DNA of 64,000 nucleotides from Streptomyces sp. HNM0575 (GCF_012726265.1 NZ_JAASAG010000008.1:186001-250000); one strand, 5' to 3'. Positions 20,181 to 30,998 are shown, numbered from the stretch's first letter. Made by a program: numbers and translations. The notes: a model not told the origin generated them from the letters alone.

Positions 20181-20230
20181 GCGCCTATGCGGCCCGGGCC
20201 CGTGCCGACGGACGAATGGCCCGCACGGAG

Positions 20231-20268
20231 CGGCTGCGCTCGGAGACGGCGGCTGCGCTCGGAGACGG
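20231..20268. repeat. Two tandem 19-bp repeats after the LuxR gene
   Basis: CGGCTGCGCTCGGAGACGG occurs twice head to tail (20231-20249 and 20250-20268), followed by a degenerate third copy to about 20290. It lies between the convergent LuxR gene and the DUF6191-like gene. Confidence 0.75.
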
Positions 20269-20293
20269 GGATCGCTGCGCGGAGAGACGGGGG

Positions 20294-20554
20294 TCAGGGG
20301 AGGTCGGGCGGGTCCCCGCCGTCGCCCGAGTCGTCCCCCTCCGCCTCCTCTTCGACCTTCGGCCGCGCAGGGAGGATGGCGTGCTGCTCCTGGAGCGCGA
20401 TCACGATCTTTCCGGAGCCCAGGTCCACGGGCCCGTGGCCGCGGTGGTTGCTGCCGTCGGCGGCGCCTTCCACGACGTAGGTGTGCTCCAGCCGCTGCTG
20501 CTCGTGCTGAGCGTGCTGCTGGCTCGGAAGGAAGATATTGCCCGCTATGTCCAT
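20294..20554 (-). CDS. DUF6191-like small protein, second of a tandem pair
   Basis: An 86-residue protein (MDIAGNIFLPSQQHAQHEQQ...) paralogous to its upstream neighbour. Both share the pattern L-F/L-P... H-x-x-x-x-RRLEHT-x-V-x-E-G... GHGPVDLGSGKIVI. The C-terminal tail is acidic and Pro-rich. The start overlaps the stop of the upstream gene as TGATG (a GTG one codon earlier is also possible), so the two are translationally coupled. I recognise the RLE-T...GP-DL-SG core as a Streptomyces family annotated DUF6191. Function unknown. Confidence 0.75.
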   Translation of the reverse strand: MDIAGNIFLPSQQHAQHEQQRLEHTYVVEGAADGSNHRGHGPVDLGSGKIVIALQEQHAILPARPKVEEEAEGDDSGDGGDPPDLP

Positions 20555-20883
20555 CACCGGCTCCTGTCGCCGTCCTGGCCGTTGCCCGCTTCGGCGCCCA
20601 CGCCGCTGCGCGCTTCCGCGCCCGTATCCGTCTCCCCGCTTGTATCCGCGTCCTGATCGGTGTCCGTGCCTGCGTCGGTGTCCGTGCCCGCGTCCGCGCC
20701 TGTGTCCGTCTCCGCGCTCCGCTGCTGCGGAGGGCGGATCAGCACATGCCCCGAGGTGAGGTCGATCGGACCCTGCCCCGGATCGTTGCTGCCCTCTTCG
20801 ACCCGTGTGTGCTCAAGCCGCCGGCGTTCGTCCTCGGTGTGCCGGCGGCCCGGGGAGAAGAGCTCCTCGATCAGGTTGAACAT
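20554..20883 (-). CDS. DUF6191-like small protein, first of a tandem pair
   Basis: A 109-residue protein starting MFNLIEELFSPGRRHTEDER and carrying the core RRLEHTRVEEGSNDPGQGP then IDLTSGHVLIRPP. The last 55 residues are a Thr/Asp/Gly/Ala repeat (TDTDAGTDTDQDADTSG type) that is certainly disordered. The start is the ATG at 20883, 47 bp from the end of the neighbouring lipoprotein gene, which suggests the two DUF6191-like genes could belong to the same minus-strand transcript. Function unknown. Confidence 0.78.
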   Translation of the reverse strand: MFNLIEELFSPGRRHTEDERRRLEHTRVEEGSNDPGQGPIDLTSGHVLIRPPQQRSAETDTGADAGTDTDAGTDTDQDADTSGETDTGAEARSGVGAEAGNGQDGDRSR

Positions 20884-20930
20884 CGGTCCTCCGCTCGGCG
20901 GCCGGCCCAGGGCCCGAGACGGACCCGTGC

Positions 20931-22094
20931 CTAGCTCACCTTCAGTTTCAGGATACGGTCGTCGCCGCCTTCCGGACTTCCGCGTCCGTCCGTCTCGCTC
21001 GTCATCAGCCACAGGCCGTCGCTGCCGTCGGCGACGACGGTGCGCAGCCGCCCGTACTTCCCCTTCAGGAAGGCCTGGGGCCGGGCGGCCGGTGCCGTGC
21101 CCTTCAGAGGGATGCGCCACAGCCGCTCACCGCGCAGGCCCGCCATCCACACCGAGCCCTTGACGATCGCGATGCCGCTGGGGGAGGCGTCGGCCGTGCG
21201 CCACTGCTCCAGCGGGTCGACGAAGCCGGACTTGCCCGCCTTTCCCTCGGCGTCGGGCCAGCCGTAGTTCTTGCCGGGGCGGATGAGGTTCAGCTCGTCC
21301 CAGGTGTCCTGCCCGAACTCGCTTGCCCACAGGCGCTTTTCGGAGTCCCAGGCGAGACCCTGCACATTGCGGTGGCCGTAGGTGTAGAAGACGGAACCGG
21401 ACTCGGGGTTGCCCTGGCCGGGCGGCTCACCCTCGGGCGTCATGCGGAGGATCTTGCCGCCGAGCGACTTCTTGTCCTGGGCGAGGCCGCCCTGCCCGGA
21501 CTCTCCCGTACCGGCGTAGAGCATCTTGTCCGGGCCGAAGGCGATGCGCCCGCCGTTGTGGATCTCGCCCTTGGGGATGTCCTTGAGGATCGTGTCGGGG
21601 GCGCCGAGCTGGTCGCCGGAGGGCTTCTTCGGGTCGTAGAGCATGCGGACGATGCGGTTGTCGGACGCGGTGGTCAGATACGCGTAGACCATCTTGGCGT
21701 CGTCGGGCGGCACGGCGATGCCGAGAAGGCCGCCCTCGCCGCTCGCCTGCACTCCCGGCACGGTGCCGACCTCGGTCTTCTTGCCGCTGCGCTCGTCGAC
21801 CCGGACGATCTTGCCGTCGTCCCGCTGGGAGACCAGCAGACCGCCGCCGGGCAGCGGCGCCAGCCCCCACGGCGACTTGAGCCTCGTCGTGAGGGTGCGC
21901 TCCACCTTCACGGAGCCCTTCGCGGGCGCGGCCGACGCCGTCGCGTTCGGACCGGACCCGCCGCTCGGCGAGGCCGGGGACGACTTCTCACCGGAGGGAC
22001 CGCCGGAGTCGTCGGAGCAGCCCGCGGTCAGCAGCGCCAGTGCGGCGAACCCTGCCGCGGCGGCTCGTACGGACGGCAGATAACGGCTTCGCAC
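20931..22094 (-). CDS. PQQ-dependent sugar dehydrogenase-like lipoprotein
   Basis: An exported lipoprotein of the glucose/sorbosone dehydrogenase (GSDH) beta-propeller family, 387 residues. The N-terminus has a basic start, a hydrophobic stretch and lipobox LLTAGC, followed by a Ser/Gly/Pro linker. Family motifs include SPWGLAPLPGGGLLVSQRDDG, GEGGLLGIAVPP, GEIHNGGRIAFGPDKMLYAGTG, YGHRNVQGLAWD and ASEFGQDTWDELNLI. Family members oxidise aldose sugars with bound PQQ; the natural sugar here is not evident. It stands alone, with 255 bp to the next gene upstream. Confidence 0.9.
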   Translation of the reverse strand: MRSRYLPSVRAAAAGFAALALLTAGCSDDSGGPSGEKSSPASPSGGSGPNATASAAPAKGSVKVERTLTTRLKSPWGLAPLPGGGLLVSQRDDGKIVRVDERSGKKTEVGTVPGVQASGEGGLLGIAVPPDDAKMVYAYLTTASDNRIVRMLYDPKKPSGDQLGAPDTILKDIPKGEIHNGGRIAFGPDKMLYAGTGESGQGGLAQDKKSLGGKILRMTPEGEPPGQGNPESGSVFYTYGHRNVQGLAWDSEKRLWASEFGQDTWDELNLIRPGKNYGWPDAEGKAGKSGFVDPLEQWRTADASPSGIAIVKGSVWMAGLRGERLWRIPLKGTAPAARPQAFLKGKYGRLRTVVADGSDGLWLMTSETDGRGSPEGGDDRILKLKVS

Positions 22095-22349
22095 GGGCAG
22101 CGCCTCCCGGAGTCGGTGTGTGCTCGGAGCACAGCGTGAACGGTGGACTCAGCACACCACATCGAGGGCGGCGGTGCCGGGTGCGGCGGAACTTCCCGTA
22201 CGGATGCGCGTACTGAGGCCCGGCGGGGTGCCCGGGCGACGGCGAGGGACCGTGACGAGAGGAGACGAGAAGAGGTGAGCGGAGGCGGGAAGAGGCGGCA
22301 AGGGGTGGCGGGCGTCGCGTCACGCGTCGGCGGCTACTCCGCTACTCCG

Positions 22350-23354
22350 CTACTCCCACGAGCCCTGCGCCGCGGGCAGCGCGTCCAGCTCGGCCATGTC
22401 CGCGGGTGTCAGCTCCAGGTCCGCCGCCTGGCCGTTCTCCACGACCCAGCGCTCCTTCTTGGCGCCCGGCAGCGGGATCACCTGCGTCCCCTGGGCCAGC
22501 AGCCACGCGAGCGCCACCTGCGCGGGCGTCGCCCCGTCGTGCCGCTCCGCGATCCGGCGCAGACCTGCCACGACGGGCTGGTTGGCGGCCATCATCTCGG
22601 CGGTGAAGCGCGGGTGCCTGGCGCGTACGTCGTCCTCCTCGAAGCCGCCGCCGGGCGTGAGGGTGCCGCTCAAGTACCCGTTGCCCAGCGGCATCGCGGC
22701 CATGAGACCCACACCGTGCGAAACGCACCACGGCAGCAGCGAATCCAGCGCCTCCCGTGACCAGACGGCCAGTTCGGCCTGTACGCCGCTCACGGGGAAG
22801 ACGCCCTGCACCCGCTCCAGCTGCCGGATCGTCGCGGCGTGCATACCGGACGCGGTGTCGCGGGCGCGCTGATCCGCCCGCGCACCGACCGCGCTGAAGC
22901 CCAGCGCGCGGACCTTGCCCTCGGTCACCAGCTCCGACATGGCGCCCCAGGTCTCCTCGATCGGGACCTCGGGGTCGGCGCGGTGCAGCTGATAGAGGTC
23001 GATGTGGTCGGTCTGGAGGCGGCGCAGCGAAGCGTCACAGGCCCGTTTCACATAGCCGGGGCGGCCGTTGGCGACGATGTGCTGCTCGCCCACGAGTAGA
23101 CCGCACTTGGTGGAGACGAATGCGTCGTGCCGGCGCTCCTTGAGCACCCGCCCGATCAGCAGCTCGTTGGTGAACGGCCCGTACATGTCCGCCGTGTCCA
23201 GCAGCGTCATGCCCCGGTCTAGCGCCGCGTTGACCGTACGGAGCGACTCCTCGCCGCTCTGCTCGGACGTGGAGTACGCCCAGCTCATCGGCATGCAGCC
23301 GAGGCCGATCGCACCGACTCCGAGCGCCGCCGCGCCGATTGCCCTGCGCTCCAC
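22350..23354 (-). CDS. Aldo/keto reductase
   Basis: NADPH-dependent (beta/alpha)8 oxidoreductase, 334 residues. The catalytic tetrad is visible: Asp and Tyr in LLDTADMYG, Lys in FVSTKCG and His in DLYQLHRAD. The cofactor-binding C-terminal half includes IPLPGAKKERWVVEN. The GTG start at 23354 is preceded by GAGGGGAG at a good distance. It is transcribed away from the D-2-hydroxyacid dehydrogenase across a 270-bp gap. That gap contains a C/T-rich low-complexity run (23470-23550, repeats like CCGTTGTCCCGG). Substrate unknown. Confidence 0.92.
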   Translation of the reverse strand: MERRAIGAAALGVGAIGLGCMPMSWAYSTSEQSGEESLRTVNAALDRGMTLLDTADMYGPFTNELLIGRVLKERRHDAFVSTKCGLLVGEQHIVANGRPGYVKRACDASLRRLQTDHIDLYQLHRADPEVPIEETWGAMSELVTEGKVRALGFSAVGARADQRARDTASGMHAATIRQLERVQGVFPVSGVQAELAVWSREALDSLLPWCVSHGVGLMAAMPLGNGYLSGTLTPGGGFEEDDVRARHPRFTAEMMAANQPVVAGLRRIAERHDGATPAQVALAWLLAQGTQVIPLPGAKKERWVVENGQAADLELTPADMAELDALPAAQGSWE

Positions 23355-23613
23355 CTGGACCCGACTCCCCTCTGACGGACCCCAAACTAAACCCTGCCGG
23401 CGACAGCGGCGGACGAGGCACCCCGTCCCCGCCGCGCCAACGGCCCCCGTCCGAGCGTCATTACGGCCCTGTCCCGGCCCCTGTTCCGCCCTTGTCCGGC
23501 CGTTGTCCCGGCCGTTGTCCCGGCCCTCGTTCGGGCTCTCGTTCGGGCCTTATTCCCCGGTCGCGTCCGTACGGCCGCCGTCCCGCACCGTCCGCGTACC
23601 CGGCCGAAGCATT

Positions 23614-23619
23614 TAGCCT
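23614..23619 (+). promoter_or_regulatory. Probable -10 element of a leaderless promoter
   Basis: TAGCCT is spaced 6 bp from the ATG at 23626 and there is no ribosome-binding site between them. This places the transcription start at or beside the start codon, a frequent arrangement in Streptomyces. The -35 region is not distinctive. Confidence 0.5.
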
Positions 23620-23625
23620 CTGACC

Positions 23626-24603
23626 ATGGCACCTTCACCCGGACCGCAGGAATCCGCATCACCGGACGCCACGGACGTCTGGCTGCCCATTCCGCCCGCT
23701 CAGATCGACGGACTCCCCGACGGACTCACGTACCACTTCTGGGACGGCGACGAGGAGTTCCCCGCAGACCCGGCCCGCTGCGCCTTCTACGTCGTCCCCT
23801 ACATGAAGGGTCAGGCCGTCGCCGTACGCCCGCTGCCGGAGATGCCGCGGGTGCGCGTGGTGCAGACCCTGACGGCGGGGATAGACCATGTCGCGGGCGC
23901 CCTGCCGGACCTGCCCGCCGGCACGGTGCTGTGCAACGCCCGCGGCGTGCACGACGCTTCGACCGCGGAGCTGGCGCTGGCGCTCACGCTGGCCGCGCTG
24001 CGCCGCCTGCCGTTGTTCGTACGGGCGCAGGACGCCGAGGAGTGGACCCCCGGCGTCTACGACGCGCTCGCGGACAAGTCCGTGCTCATCGTGGGCTACG
24101 GGGCGATCGGTTCGGCCGTCGAGGAGCGGCTGTTGCCCTTCGAGGTGGCGGAGGTGACGCGGGTGGCACGCACGGCGCGTGAAGCGCCGCACGGTCCGGT
24201 GCACGCGCTGGACAGCCTGCCCCGGCTGCTGCCGCACGCCGACGTGGTGATCCTCTGCACGCCGCTGTCCGACGAGACGCGGGGGCTGGCGGGCGCCGGG
24301 TTCCTCTCCCGAATGAAGGACGGCGCACTGCTGGTCAACGTGGCGCGCGGCGGTGTGGTGGACACCAAGTCCCTGCTGGCGGAGGCGGAATCGGGACGGC
24401 TGCGCGCGGCGCTCGACGTCACCGACCCGGAGCCGCTTCCCGCCGGGCACCCCCTGTGGCACGCGCCGGGGGTGCTCATCACCCCGCACGTGGGCGGTCC
24501 GACGACCGCCTTCCTGCCGCGCGCCAAGCGGCTGTTGCGCGATCAGCTGGGCCGCTGGGCGCGCGGTGAACCGCTGGAGCACACGGTGGCCGTGGCCCAA
24601 TGA
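23626..24603 (+). CDS. D-isomer-specific 2-hydroxyacid dehydrogenase
   Basis: NAD-dependent dehydrogenase of 325 residues. The Rossmann motif is VLIVGYGAIGS. The catalytic Arg lies in LLVNVARGGVVDT, the acid in DVTDPEPLPAGHPLW and the His in LITPHVGG. Family members reduce or oxidise 2-keto and 2-hydroxy acids (glyoxylate, pyruvate, phosphoglycerate types). SerA is a relative encoded later in the window, but this protein lacks the SerA regulatory domains. It likely starts leaderless. Substrate unknown. Confidence 0.92.
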   Translation: MAPSPGPQESASPDATDVWLPIPPAQIDGLPDGLTYHFWDGDEEFPADPARCAFYVVPYMKGQAVAVRPLPEMPRVRVVQTLTAGIDHVAGALPDLPAGTVLCNARGVHDASTAELALALTLAALRRLPLFVRAQDAEEWTPGVYDALADKSVLIVGYGAIGSAVEERLLPFEVAEVTRVARTAREAPHGPVHALDSLPRLLPHADVVILCTPLSDETRGLAGAGFLSRMKDGALLVNVARGGVVDTKSLLAEAESGRLRAALDVTDPEPLPAGHPLWHAPGVLITPHVGGPTTAFLPRAKRLLRDQLGRWARGEPLEHTVAVAQ

Positions 24604-24656
24604 CCCTGCGGGGCGCAGGAGTTGCCCCGATGACCCTGCGGGCCGCGGGAGTTGCC
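24601..24656. repeat. 26-bp direct repeat at the end of the dehydrogenase gene
   Basis: TGACCCTGCGGGGCGCAGGA plus GTTGCC (24601-24626) is repeated 30 bp later (24631-24656) with two changes. The first copy begins with the stop codon of the upstream gene. The remaining gap to 24862 is less GC-rich (AAAAATACTCTCC near 24700) and must contain the promoter of the next gene. Confidence 0.7.
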
Positions 24657-24862
24657 TCCCGGCGGGCCCGGAGTCGCCCATAAGGCTTCCCCAAAGCACC
24701 GAAAAATACTCTCCGGAGGCGTACGAGCGCTCGCCGTATCCGCAACGTCCCTGGTCGTCACGTTCTGTATCGGCACTATGTCCCTCTGTGACGGTTCTGG
24801 TGTAACCTCCAAGAGGGGGGCGAACCCGGACACGAGGGGGGCGACGGGCGAATGCGCGGCCA

Positions 24863-27800
24863 ATGGACGAATTGCCGGTGGACGAAACGCAGTACGCCAC
24901 GGACGAGTTGCCGTCGGCCGGTCCCGGGGCGGGGCCGGAGCGCGGGCATGTCCGTGTGCCTGTGCCGCGTCCGCGCGGACCGGAGGTACGAGAAGCCTCC
25001 GTCCCAGAGGAGGACCCGGTGACCCCGGGGGGCGCGGCCACGCGCCAGAGCCTTGTGCGCACACCGGCCGGTGCGCCGGCCTTCGCTCCGCCGTCGACGC
25101 GCGCCGGGTCGCCGCACGGCGGTGAAGTGCCGCCCGAGGGCGGCCCGTTGGGGGCGGGTGCCACCGCGACCGGCACGGCCGTCCTCGGTGCGCCGGTGCG
25201 GGAGCGCGAGCACGCAAGCGGCCACGGCGACGGGCAGGGAGACGGGCAGGCAAGTGCGGTCCCCGCGGCGCGGACCGTTGCGCCCGCGGGTGAGCCGGCC
25301 GGTGCGCGCAGGTGCGCCCCGTCGGTGAGCGTGCTGCCGCAGTTGCTGCTCGTCGCACTGTGCGGCGGCTATGCGATCGGCGCGGCCTTCGGGTGGGGCT
25401 CGCGCCAACTGTCGCTGATCATGGGCGACTTCGGGCTGAGCGCCGCCGGGATCCTCGCCGCCGCCTCCTGCGTGCGATACGCCCGCGCGCACCGCGGCAC
25501 CCAACTGGGCCCGGCATGGCTGCTGTTCGCGCTCTCGTCGCTGATGGCGGCGGCGGGCAACGCGGTCTGGGGGTGGTACGAGGTGGTGCTGCACCAGCCC
25601 GTGCCCCGCCCCTGCGCCGCCGACTTCTGCTTCCTGCTCTTCGCGCCGCCCGCCATCATCGGCCTGCTCGTACTGGCCAAGAGGCCCGTCACACGCGCCG
25701 GTTGGGTCTGCCTGGGCCTGGACTCGTGGCTGATCGGCGGTTCGCTGCTGACGATCTCCTGGTCGCTCGCGCTCGTGCACACCGCGTACTGGGAGGGCGA
25801 CTCGGTCGCCCGCGCGGCGCTCAGCCTGGCGTATCCGCTGCTCGACATCGTGCTGGTGAGCATGGTGCTCGCGCTCCACTTCAGGCGCTCCGCCGCACAC
25901 CGTTCGGCGGTCAACACCGCGATCGGCGCTCTCGCGCTGACCGTGCTGTGCGACGCCCTGTTCACCTCTCCGCTGCTCCGGGAGCACTACACCTCGGGGC
26001 AGTTGCTCGACGCCGGATGGTTCGCGGGTTCGCTGCTGCTGGCGTACGCGCCGTGGGTCAAGGGCGAGCGGCAGGCGGCACAGGCGGCTCAGGCGGCTCA
26101 GTCCGCGCGGGCCGCACGATCCGCCGGGAGCGCCGCAGGCCGCGACCGTCTCGGCGTCGCGGACCGTGAGTTCCACGGCGACGACAGCCCGAGCCGCCCG
26201 ATCGCGGGCTCCCTGGCCGCGCTCACGCCGTATCTGGCCGCCGCGGTCTGCACGTTGGGGATCCTCTACAACGCGGTCTCCGGGCGGGAGATCGACCGCG
26301 TCGTGCTCTTCACCGCCTGCACGGTCGTGCTCGCCCTCGTCGTACGCCAGGGCATCATGCTGCTGGACAACATCAGCCTGACCCAGGAACTGGCCCAGAA
26401 GGAGAACCACTTCCGGTCCCTGGTCCAGGGCTCCAGCGACGTCATCATGATCGCCTCCCCGACGGGCATGCTGCGCTATGTCTCGCCCGCGGCGGCCGGG
26501 GTCTACGGCAGGGACGCGGACGCCCTCATCGGCTCCGAACTCGCCGCGCTCATCCACCCCGAGGACCTCGCCCGCGTACTGCACGAGCTGCGCCGCTTCC
26601 TCGCGACGTCCCACCAGCAGGTGCCGTCGACGCGGATCGAGTGCCGCATCCGGCACGGCCGCGGCCACTGGCTGAACGTCGAGTCGACGGTCAACCGCTA
26701 CCGCAGCGGCCTCATCTTCAACAGCCGTGACGTCACCGAACGGGTCCGTCTCCAGGCGCAGTTGCAGCACAACGCGTCCCACGACCCGCTCACCGACCTG
26801 CCCAACCGGGCGCTGTTCACCGAGCGCGTGCGCAAGGCCCTGGTCGGGCGGCGCGGCGGGGACAGCGAGCACGCCGTGCTCTTCATCGACCTCGACGGCT
26901 TCAAGGCCGTCAACGACACCATCGGCCACCAGGGCGGCGACGAGCTGCTCGTGGCGGCGGCCCGCCGCCTCCAGGAGTCGGTCAGGGCGGGGGACACCGC
27001 GGCCCGGCTCGGCGGCGACGAGTTCGCCGTGCTCATCCTCGGCGACGGCAACCCGAGCACACACGCCGCCGCCGAACGCGAGCTGCGCATCCACGAGATC
27101 GCCGACCGGCTGCGGATGACGCTCTCCGAGCCCTATCGGGTGGAGGGCAGAGAGGTGCGGATCGCCGCGTCGATCGGCATCGCCTTCGCCGAGCCCGGGA
27201 TCTCTCCCACGGCGCTGATGCGCAACGCGGACCTGGCCATGTACCGCGCCAAGCAGGCGGGCAAGGCCAGGGTCGAGCTGTATGCGCCGCGGACGGAGGA
27301 GGGCGCATCGGGCGCGGCGGCGGCCGTCGCCGCGGGGACGCCCGCAGGGACCGCAGAGGTGTCGGCGGCTTCGTCGGCAGCGGTTTCGGCGGGGGCTTCG
27401 GCAGGAGTTCCGGCAGGAGTTCCGGCAGGGGCTGCCGCCGAGTCGCGGAGCACCACCGAGCGCCCGGGCACTCCGAACACCCCCGAGAGCCCGGACAGTT
27501 CCACGAGCCCGGAGAGTCCGGAGAGCCCGGAGAGCACGACGCCGACCGTCCCCGTGAGCACACCGCACAGCACCGCTCAGAGCACGTCCGGAGGCCCGGC
27601 GCCCGGCGCCGGCACGGCCGGCACGGCTGGCGCGGCGGAGGAGCACCGGCGCGGGGACACCGCCCGTGCCCTTCCGGCGGGCCAGGCCGGCCGCTCCGGT
27701 CACCCCGGCGCCGTCGGAGACACGCACGAGGCCGTGAGCCCTTCCGTGAGGGCGGCCGCGGCGCGGGCCGGAAGCGAGTTCACGCTGCTACACCAGCCCG

Positions 27801-28843
27801 TCGTGGCGCTGGCCGGTGGCAGGATCGCGGCGGTGACGGCGCTCCCGCGCAGACGCTCGGCGCAGGGCGTCCTGTTCACTCCCGCCGAGTTCACGCATGC
27901 GGCCGGGGGCGGCGACGCCGCCGGAGCCGTCCACATGGAGACGGCGACGGTCTCCGCGGCCCGTTCCGGGGGAGCCGCCGAGGCGGGCCAGCGGCTGCTG
28001 GAGGAGGCAGTGCAGCAGGCGGTGGCGCGCCAGAGCGCCGGCTTCCATGTGCCCGTCTCCGTGCGGCTGCCCGCCGTATCGCTCATGGAGCCCGCGCGCA
28101 GCGGCCGTACGGTCGAGGGGGTGGCGGCCCGGCGGCCGCTGCCTCCCGGCTCGCTGATCCTGGAGCTGACAGGCACGGACACCCGCTCCGGCCTGGACGA
28201 GCTGGAGGCCAGACTGAGCGCACTGCGCCGCCTCGGCGCCCGTATCGCACTCGACGGCTTCGGCGGCGGACCGCTGGCGGTGTCGGCCCTGCGGCGGCTG
28301 CCCGTGGACATCGTGAGACTCGAACGCGCCCTCATCGAGGGCATCGTGGACTCGGCGAGACAGCGCAAGATCACCAAGGGGCTGCTGCGCATCGCGGGCG
28401 ATCTCGGTCTGACCTCGGTCGCCGAGGGCGTCGATCTGCCCGAACAGGCCGTGCTGCTACGGGAGATGGGCTGCACCCACGCCCAGGGCACGCTCTTCTC
28501 CGGACCGCTCGACGAGCACCGCCTGCGGCATGCGCTCTCCCGCGGGGTCCTGCCCGTGCCCGACGAGCGTGCTCTCGCACGCGGTCTGCCCGGGTGCGGC
28601 GGCCCGCAGCCCTCCGGGCCTTCGGGAGGCGCGGCGGCGGGCGGCAGAGGCGGGCTCGCCCAGGGGGCCCGCGGGGCCGGCCGCTCGGTCGTGGTCGCGG
28701 GGGCCCTGCCCGTACGATTGCAGGAGCTGCGGGAGAGCATGCAGCCGTGGCTGGTGTCGGGGGACATGCGGGAGGATGTGGCCCCGGTCACCCCGGCCCC
28801 GCACCCCCGCTCGCATGCTGAGACGCGCGTCCCACCCACTTGA
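24863..28843 (+). CDS. Large membrane PAS-GGDEF protein with degenerate EAL domain
   Basis: A 1,326-residue c-di-GMP signalling protein. Order: disordered N-terminus (1-150), about eight membrane helices (150-510), PAS domain (near 510-620), GGDEF domain with intact GGDEF at 717-721, an Ala/Pro/Ser linker of about 150 residues with repeats, then an EAL-like domain. In that domain EAL is replaced by TAL (992-994), the Asp-Asp pair is Asp1131-Gly1132, and the KIDRSF helix reads RLERAL, so phosphodiesterase activity is unlikely. Position before ilvB matches a conserved Streptomyces diguanylate cyclase gene (I think of the cdgE/cdgF group but am unsure). ATG 24863 is the first in-frame start after a stop at 24803; no good ribosome site precedes it. 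The stop overlaps the ilv promoter. Confidence 0.9.
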   Translation: MDELPVDETQYATDELPSAGPGAGPERGHVRVPVPRPRGPEVREASVPEEDPVTPGGAATRQSLVRTPAGAPAFAPPSTRAGSPHGGEVPPEGGPLGAGATATGTAVLGAPVREREHASGHGDGQGDGQASAVPAARTVAPAGEPAGARRCAPSVSVLPQLLLVALCGGYAIGAAFGWGSRQLSLIMGDFGLSAAGILAAASCVRYARAHRGTQLGPAWLLFALSSLMAAAGNAVWGWYEVVLHQPVPRPCAADFCFLLFAPPAIIGLLVLAKRPVTRAGWVCLGLDSWLIGGSLLTISWSLALVHTAYWEGDSVARAALSLAYPLLDIVLVSMVLALHFRRSAAHRSAVNTAIGALALTVLCDALFTSPLLREHYTSGQLLDAGWFAGSLLLAYAPWVKGERQAAQAAQAAQSARAARSAGSAAGRDRLGVADREFHGDDSPSRPIAGSLAALTPYLAAAVCTLGILYNAVSGREIDRVVLFTACTVVLALVVRQGIMLLDNISLTQELAQKENHFRSLVQGSSDVIMIASPTGMLRYVSPAAAGVYGRDADALIGSELAALIHPEDLARVLHELRRFLATSHQQVPSTRIECRIRHGRGHWLNVESTVNRYRSGLIFNSRDVTERVRLQAQLQHNASHDPLTDLPNRALFTERVRKALVGRRGGDSEHAVLFIDLDGFKAVNDTIGHQGGDELLVAAARRLQESVRAGDTAARLGGDEFAVLILGDGNPSTHAAAERELRIHEIADRLRMTLSEPYRVEGREVRIAASIGIAFAEPGISPTALMRNADLAMYRAKQAGKARVELYAPRTEEGASGAAAAVAAGTPAGTAEVSAASSAAVSAGASAGVPAGVPAGAAAESRSTTERPGTPNTPESPDSSTSPESPESPESTTPTVPVSTPHSTAQSTSGGPAPGAGTAGTAGAAEEHRRGDTARALPAGQAGRSGHPGAVGDTHEAVSPSVRAAAARAGSEFTLLHQPVVALAGGRIAAVTALPRRRSAQGVLFTPAEFTHAAGGGDAAGAVHMETATVSAARSGGAAEAGQRLLEEAVQQAVARQSAGFHVPVSVRLPAVSLMEPARSGRTVEGVAARRPLPPGSLILELTGTDTRSGLDELEARLSALRRLGARIALDGFGGGPLAVSALRRLPVDIVRLERALIEGIVDSARQRKITKGLLRIAGDLGLTSVAEGVDLPEQAVLLREMGCTHAQGTLFSGPLDEHRLRHALSRGVLPVPDERALARGLPGCGGPQPSGPSGGAAAGGRGGLAQGARGAGRSVVVAGALPVRLQELRESMQPWLVSGDMREDVAPVTPAPHPRSHAETRVPPT

Positions 28844-28869
28844 CACGGAAAGTGCGCTGGGGGGAGGGT
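28840..28869 (+). promoter_or_regulatory. Promoter of the ilvB leader transcript
   Basis: TTGACA at 28840-28845 is a perfect -35 box overlapping the previous stop codon. GAGGGT at 28864-28869, 18 bp downstream, is a plausible -10. Transcription would then start about 28876, almost exactly at the leader ATG. The same bases (GGGGAGGG, 28861-28868) could instead act as a ribosome site if initiation lies further upstream. Confidence 0.55.
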
Positions 28870-28876
28870 CTGTGCC

Positions 28877-28918
28877 ATGCGCACCCGAATTCTCGTACTT
28901 GGAAAGCGCGTCGACTGA
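28877..28918 (+). CDS. ilv operon leader peptide (attenuation)
   Basis: A 13-codon reading frame, MRTRILVLGKRVD, begins just after the ilv promoter. Ile, Leu, Val, Leu are consecutive (codons 5-8) and a further Val is at codon 12, precisely the amino acids made by the pathway. This matches the ribosome-mediated attenuation leaders predicted for actinobacterial ilvB genes. Stalling at these codons when branched-chain aminoacyl-tRNA is scarce would alter folding of the downstream RNA. Bases 28905-28913 (AGCGCGTCG, codons 10-13) are perfectly complementary to 28947-28955, next to the terminator. Confidence 0.85.
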   Translation: MRTRILVLGKRVD

Positions 28919-28955
28919 CCGGGTTCCGTAGGACCTGCGACCACAGCGACGCGCT

Positions 28956-28989
28956 CCCCTCGCTTGCCTCACGGCACGAGGGGTTTTTT
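28956..28989 (+). terminator. ilvB attenuator (intrinsic terminator with T6)
   Basis: CCCCTCG at 28956-28962 pairs with CGAGGGG at 28977-28983, with an inner TGCC/GGCA stem (28965-28968, 28973-28976), followed by six T residues. It lies 38 bp after the leader stop and 140 bp before ilvB. A T-run is unusual in this GC-rich window, which supports a true intrinsic terminator. AAGCG at 28904-28908 can also pair with CGCTT at 28961-28965, a candidate antiterminator contact. Confidence 0.88.
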
Positions 28990-29129
28990 GTTGCATCAGC
29001 GCCGGAGCGCGGGCTCCGCCGCAGCAGGCGTCACAGAGGTCGCAGCCGCCGCAGCCGCCGCAGCCACCGAGTTCACCACTCACCGCACGACACGAGCGTC
29101 AACCCTCAATCTCCGAGAAGAGATCACCG

Positions 29130-30998
<1,869 letters not shown>

